Positions 15,975-19,037 of a DNA stretch of 19,037 nucleotides are shown piece by piece. The stretch covers positions 1 to 19,037 of the forward strand of contig CALFYC010000165.1 in assembly GCA_937952895.1 (NCBI GenBank), written 5' to 3'. The stretch comes from an uncultured Neisseriaceae bacterium (GTDB lineage Bacteria > Pseudomonadota > Gammaproteobacteria > Burkholderiales > UBA11063). Both the position numbers and the translations under genes were made by a program. The notes beneath the pieces are model-generated. The model searched no databases. It was not told the DNA's origin and was given only the letters and a program-made list of their open reading frames with translations. The stretch's first letter is position 1. Each line of letters starts with the position of its first letter.

Positions 15975-16598
15975 TTATTTTGAGTAAAACTCTACTACCA
16001 GCTGCTCATTTATATCACTTGAGAGTTCAGATCTTTCAGGAGCAGTTTTAAAAACACCTTCCATTTTCTTAGAGTTTACATCTACCCAAGAAGGAAAGCC
16101 TACTTGTTCAACTAAAGACAAAGCTTCTTGAATACGTACTTGCTTAGTTGCTCTTTCAATAATACTTACTACATCACCAGCTTTAACTTGATATGATGGA
16201 ATATTCACAGAAATACCATTTACCGATATTGCCTTATGTGAAACTAATTGGCGAGCTTCACTTCTCGTTGAACCAAAACCCATACGATAAACCACATTGT
16301 CTAATCTAGATTCTAATAATTTTAATAAATTTTCACCAGTAGAACCTTTTCTTCTACTAGCTTCGGCAAAATAACGACGAAATTGACGCTCTAACACACC
16401 ATAAATTCGACGAATTTTTTGCTTTTCACGTAATTGAATACCATAATCAGAAAGCTTGCCACCGCTTTTAGCTCCATGCTGACCTGGAGTTGATGCTAAT
16501 TTACATTTTGCATCGGCACTTTTTCTTGAACTAACTAGGGATAAGTCTAAACCTTCACGGCGCATTAACTTACATCTAGGACCAGTATACCTTGCCAT
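15975..16598 (-). CDS. rpsD: 30S ribosomal protein S4
   Basis: Primary 16S rRNA-binding assembly protein and, in E. coli, translational repressor of the alpha operon. The 207 residues start MARYTGPRCKLMRREG, contain STPGQHG (37-43) and the S4 RNA-binding domain (about 97-150, SRLDNVVYRMGFGSTRSEAR), and end VVEFYSK. Only two cysteines (9, 32) occur, so the four-Cys zinc site of some S4 proteins is absent (C- form). AAGGAG is well placed before the ATG. Confidence 0.98.
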   Translation of the reverse strand: MARYTGPRCKLMRREGLDLSLVSSRKSADAKCKLASTPGQHGAKSGGKLSDYGIQLREKQKIRRIYGVLERQFRRYFAEASRRKGSTGENLLKLLESRLDNVVYRMGFGSTRSEARQLVSHKAISVNGISVNIPSYQVKAGDVVSIIERATKQVRIQEALSLVEQVGFPSWVDVNSKKMEGVFKTAPERSELSSDINEQLVVEFYSK

Positions 16599-16609
16599 CT
16601 ATTTTCTCC

Positions 16610-17005
16610 TTATACTCTACGTCTTTTTGGCGGACGACACCCATTATGAGGAATTGGTGTAACATCTGCAATACTTACAATTTTAATGCCCAACGCGTTT
16701 AAAGCACGAATAGATGACTCACGACCAGGTCCTGGACCTTGCACTCTAACATCTACAGACTTAAGTCCGCATTCTTGGGCAACTTTACCAGCTTTTTCTG
16801 CAGCTACTTGAGCGGCAAAAGGAGTACTTTTACGTGAACCTTTATAACCAGCACCGCCAGACGAAGCCCAAGATAATGCATTGCCTTGACGATCTGTGAT
16901 GGTTATGATTGTATTATTAAAAGAAGCATGAACGTGAGCTATACCTTCCGTTACTACCTTTTTAATCTTTTTACGTACTCGAGTTGCTGTGTTTGCTTTA
17001 CTCAT
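16610..17005 (-). CDS. rpsK: 30S ribosomal protein S11
   Basis: Platform protein of the small subunit that forms part of the mRNA exit and E-site region. The 131 residues include HASFNNTIITITDRQGNALSW, SSGGAGYKGSRKSTPFAAQ, VQGPGPGRESSIRAL and the arginine-rich C-terminus GCRPPKRRRV. AAGGATT precedes the ATG. It has the usual place between rpsM and rpsD. Confidence 0.98.
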   Translation of the reverse strand: MSKANTATRVRKKIKKVVTEGIAHVHASFNNTIITITDRQGNALSWASSGGAGYKGSRKSTPFAAQVAAEKAGKVAQECGLKSVDVRVQGPGPGRESSIRALNALGIKIVSIADVTPIPHNGCRPPKRRRV

Positions 17006-17029
17006 TTATCTAATCCTTATCTTAAAACC

Positions 17030-17395
17030 TTATTTTTTCTTACCAGCTATAGACTTTCTAGGGCCTTTTCTAGTACGTGCATTGGTTTTAGTTCTTTGAC
17101 CACGTACAGGAAGTCCTTTCATATGACGAACTCCACGATAGCATTTCAAGTCTACTAAACGTTTAATACTCATTGAAACTTCACGACGAAGGTCACCCTC
17201 AATTGTAAAAGTTCCAACTTGATTACGAACTAGTTCCATTTTATCCTGAGATAAATCCTTAATTTTAGTTTGAGGATCAACTTGTGCACGATCACAAACT
17301 AGTTTTGCACGAGATGGACCAATTCCATATATGTGCTGTAAACCAATTAGAATCTGTACATGATCAGGAATATTTACTCCGGCAATACGTGCCAT
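17030..17395 (-). CDS. rpsM: 30S ribosomal protein S13
   Basis: Head protein of the small subunit that bridges to the large subunit and contacts P-site tRNA. The 121-residue product begins MARIAGVNIPD, has the helix-turn segment around LQHIYGIGPSRAK, and ends in a basic tail including GLPVRGQRTKTNARTRKGPRK. The frame can be read from a TTG five codons upstream, but those codons are the AAAGGA ribosome site, so the ATG at 17395 is the start. An unusually long gap separates it from rpmJ. Confidence 0.98.
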   Translation of the reverse strand: MARIAGVNIPDHVQILIGLQHIYGIGPSRAKLVCDRAQVDPQTKIKDLSQDKMELVRNQVGTFTIEGDLRREVSMSIKRLVDLKCYRGVRHMKGLPVRGQRTKTNARTRKGPRKSIAGKKK

Positions 17396-17508
17396 TACTT
17401 TTCCTTTCAAAAAAGATTATTCATTACAATTAGAAACCAAATTCTAATTCAACTAATAATCACCTAACCTTAACATAACCTTCATTACTTAATAGTTTAA
17501 ATAAACTC
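17396..17508 (-). promoter_or_regulatory. Structured leader between rpmJ and rpsM, possible S4 control site
   Basis: This 113-base gap is much longer than the other gaps in the cluster. On the minus strand it contains a direct repeat AAGGTTA (complement of 17465-17471 and 17476-17482) and a perfect 8-bp hairpin AATTAGAA-N6-TTCTAATT (17428-17449), then a T-run (TTTTTT) just before the rpsM ribosome site. In E. coli the S4 repressor site is the leader just before rpsM, so this is the expected place for it. A weak promoter (TTGAAT-18-TGTAAT) overlaps the hairpin. Confidence 0.4.
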
Positions 17509-17622
17509 TTAACCCTGTCTTTGTTTGTGTCTTGCTTCTTTACAAATTACTCTTACTACTCGGTTACGACGTACTATTTTACAATTACGACATATTTTTT
17601 TTACCGATGGCTGAACTCTCAT
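17509..17622 (-). CDS. rpmJ: 50S ribosomal protein L36 (zinc-binding form)
   Basis: A short gene of 37 residues, MRVQPSVKKICRNCKIVRRN... ending KQRQG. It retains the zinc-ribbon ligands Cys11, Cys14, Cys27 and His32, so it is the zinc-containing C+ form. Two consecutive in-frame ATG codons occur (17625 and 17622); the second is chosen because it gives the standard length and lies six bases after AGGGG, a better spacing than three. Confidence 0.96.
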   Translation of the reverse strand: MRVQPSVKKICRNCKIVRRNRVVRVICKEARHKQRQG

Positions 17623-17669
17623 CATAAACCCCTAAAAATGCTACCCTAAACTATTGGATAGATGCTTAA

Positions 17670-17888
17670 TTATTTCGCTCTAAATACAATTCTAGCTTTA
17701 TTTAAATCATACGGTGTCATTTCCACTGTCACTTTATCTCCAGGTAAAATACGTATATAGTTCATTCGCATTTTGCCAGAAATATGACACAAGACCGTGT
17801 GACCGTTTTCTAGTTTAACTCGAAACATAGTATTTGGCAATGCTTCAACTACTTCACCCTCAAACTGTATCACATCATCTTTTGACAT
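17670..17888 (-). CDS. infA: Translation initiation factor IF-1
   Basis: S1-like OB-fold factor that occupies the A site of the 30S subunit during initiation. The 72 residues contain EALPNTMFRVKLENGH, HISGKMRMNYIRILPGDKV and TPYDLNKARIVFR, nearly collinear with E. coli IF-1. Its place between secY and rpmJ is typical of betaproteobacteria; in enterics infA lies elsewhere. A GGTGG ribosome site precedes the ATG. Confidence 0.98.
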   Translation of the reverse strand: MSKDDVIQFEGEVVEALPNTMFRVKLENGHTVLCHISGKMRMNYIRILPGDKVTVEMTPYDLNKARIVFRAK

Positions 17889-17909
17889 ACTTTTTCCACC
17901 ATACTTTAT

Positions 17910-19037
17910 TTAGAAATTTTTTAAATTTGCTTTTTTAAGCAAACTTTCATATTGAACTGACATCACATGTGATTGTATTTGAGTCATAAAGTCCATTGTT
18001 ACCACAACCACAATCAATAGTGAAGTTCCACCAAAATAGAAAGGAACATGCCATTTCAAAATCAAAATCTCTGGTAATAAACAAATTAAAGTTATATAAA
18101 CCGCACCAGCCAAAGTCAATCTAAGAATCACCTTTTCAATATAACGTGCAGTGTTTTCCCCTGGACGAATTCCTGGAATAAACGCCCCACTTTTCTTTAA
18201 ATTATCAGCTGTTTCTTTTGGATTAAAAACTAATGCCGTATAAAAAAAACAGAAGAAAATAATCGCTGATGCATAAAAAATTACATAGACTGGTTGCCCC
18301 GGATGTAATGAATCACTAATACCAGATAAAAAGCTTAATTTACCATGTCCTATCCAACCAAATAATGTAGCTGGGAACAAAATAATTGCTGATGCAAAAA
18401 TTGGTGGAATTACCCCAGATAGATTAATTTTCAATGGAAGGTGACTGCTTTGACCTTGCATAATTTTATTACCAACTTGACGCTTAGCATAATTAACTGG
18501 AATTTTTCTTTGTGCTCGTTCCATAAATACAACTACATAAGTAATTGCAATTACTAACAAAAACACCACAATAGCTGAAAAGATTGACATTGAGCCTTGT
18601 GAGGTTAAAGTCAATGTTTTACTAATGCTACCTGGAATTCCAGAAATGATACCTGTTGTAATAATCATTGATGCACCATTACCAATTCCACGCTCTGTAA
18701 TTTGCTCACCTAACCACATTAAAAACATAGTTCCAGCAACTAAACAAAATATTGCAGTTATGAAAAACTGAACCTGCCCAGTTACTACCAGACCTGGTTG
18801 TTTATATAACATCGTAGCAATACCAAAACTTTGAATAAATGCTAATATGACAGTTGCATAACGTGTATATTGGGTAATTTTTTTTCTACCACTTTCACCT
18901 TCTTTTTTCAATTGAATCAGATAAGGAAAAACCTCAGATGACAACTGTAAAATTATTGAGGATGAAATATACGGCATAATTCCCAGAGCAAAAATCGTAA
19001 ATCTAGACAATGCTCCACCTGAAAACATGTTAACCAT
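17910..19037 (-). CDS. secY: Preprotein translocase subunit SecY (5' end outside window)
   Basis: Channel-forming subunit of the SecYEG translocon in the inner membrane. The 375 visible residues begin at VNMFSGGALSRFTIFALGI, which corresponds to about residue 65 of E. coli SecY, so the N-terminus with helix 1 and part of the plug lies beyond the window; the Met at the edge is not the true start. The remaining helices are present, with the conserved KKEGESGRKKI loop, ERAQRKIPVNYAKRQVG, and the ribosome/SecA-contacting cytoplasmic loop with SGAFIPGIRPGENTARYI, including the essential Arg of GIRPGE. The C-terminus is short after QYESLLKKANLK. Confidence 0.98.
   Translation of the reverse strand: MVNMFSGGALSRFTIFALGIMPYISSSIILQLSSEVFPYLIQLKKEGESGRKKITQYTRYATVILAFIQSFGIATMLYKQPGLVVTGQVQFFITAIFCLVAGTMFLMWLGEQITERGIGNGASMIITTGIISGIPGSISKTLTLTSQGSMSIFSAIVVFLLVIAITYVVVFMERAQRKIPVNYAKRQVGNKIMQGQSSHLPLKINLSGVIPPIFASAIILFPATLFGWIGHGKLSFLSGISDSLHPGQPVYVIFYASAIIFFCFFYTALVFNPKETADNLKKSGAFIPGIRPGENTARYIEKVILRLTLAGAVYITLICLLPEILILKWHVPFYFGGTSLLIVVVVTMDFMTQIQSHVMSVQYESLLKKANLKNF

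Noticed and set aside
1..19037. CRISPR arrays, tRNA/rRNA genes, insertion sequences, attachment sites
   Set aside because: Looked for spaced direct repeats, cloverleaf-like segments and transposase motifs; none could be supported.

Overview
The window is strongly AT-rich chromosomal DNA. Its right third (about 14489-19037, minus strand) is the distal part of the spc/alpha ribosomal cluster, in transcription order secY (partial)-infA-rpmJ-rpsM-rpsK-rpsD-rpoA-rplQ. The direct secY-infA-rpmJ-rpsM junction, without adk/map and with infA inside the cluster, is the arrangement I know from betaproteobacteria such as Neisseria. Together with the low GC, this suggests an AT-rich betaproteobacterium, perhaps a low-GC member of the Neisseriales. 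That placement is inference; no rRNA or species marker is present.

Left part: folC (folate polyglutamylation, minus strand) diverges from a plus-strand Leloir galactose operon, galP-galK-galM-galT. An extended -10 promoter precedes galP, and a hairpin lies between galP and galK. galM overlaps galK by 11 bases and galT starts 4 bases after galM. The operon would import galactose with protons, convert it to the alpha anomer, phosphorylate it and transfer UMP to it. galE is not in the window. GalP resembles enteric GalP, whereas GalT is the long class II type typical of Firmicutes and GalK has Firmicutes-like features, so the enzyme set may have been acquired.

Middle part: a PadR-family repressor gene (minus) and a Bcr/CflA-type MFS efflux gene (plus) are divergent. 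They share a 119-base regulatory region with a perfect-consensus sigma-70 promoter (TTGACA-17-TATAAT) whose -10 lies inside overlapping palindromes. This looks like a self-contained, ligand-inducible drug-efflux switch.

Next come a two-way terminator and a 4.4-kb minus-strand gene. It encodes a 1471-residue predicted lipoprotein with a ladder of about nine beta-sandwich-like domains, eight of them with a regularly spaced cysteine pair, followed by a seven-repeat RCC1-type propeller in which every blade also carries a cysteine pair. This is the most unusual gene in the window. A PIG-V-like polytopic mannosyltransferase gene lies between it and rplQ; a strong terminator after rplQ helps place its start.

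I found no tRNA, rRNA, CRISPR array, insertion sequence or phage gene.
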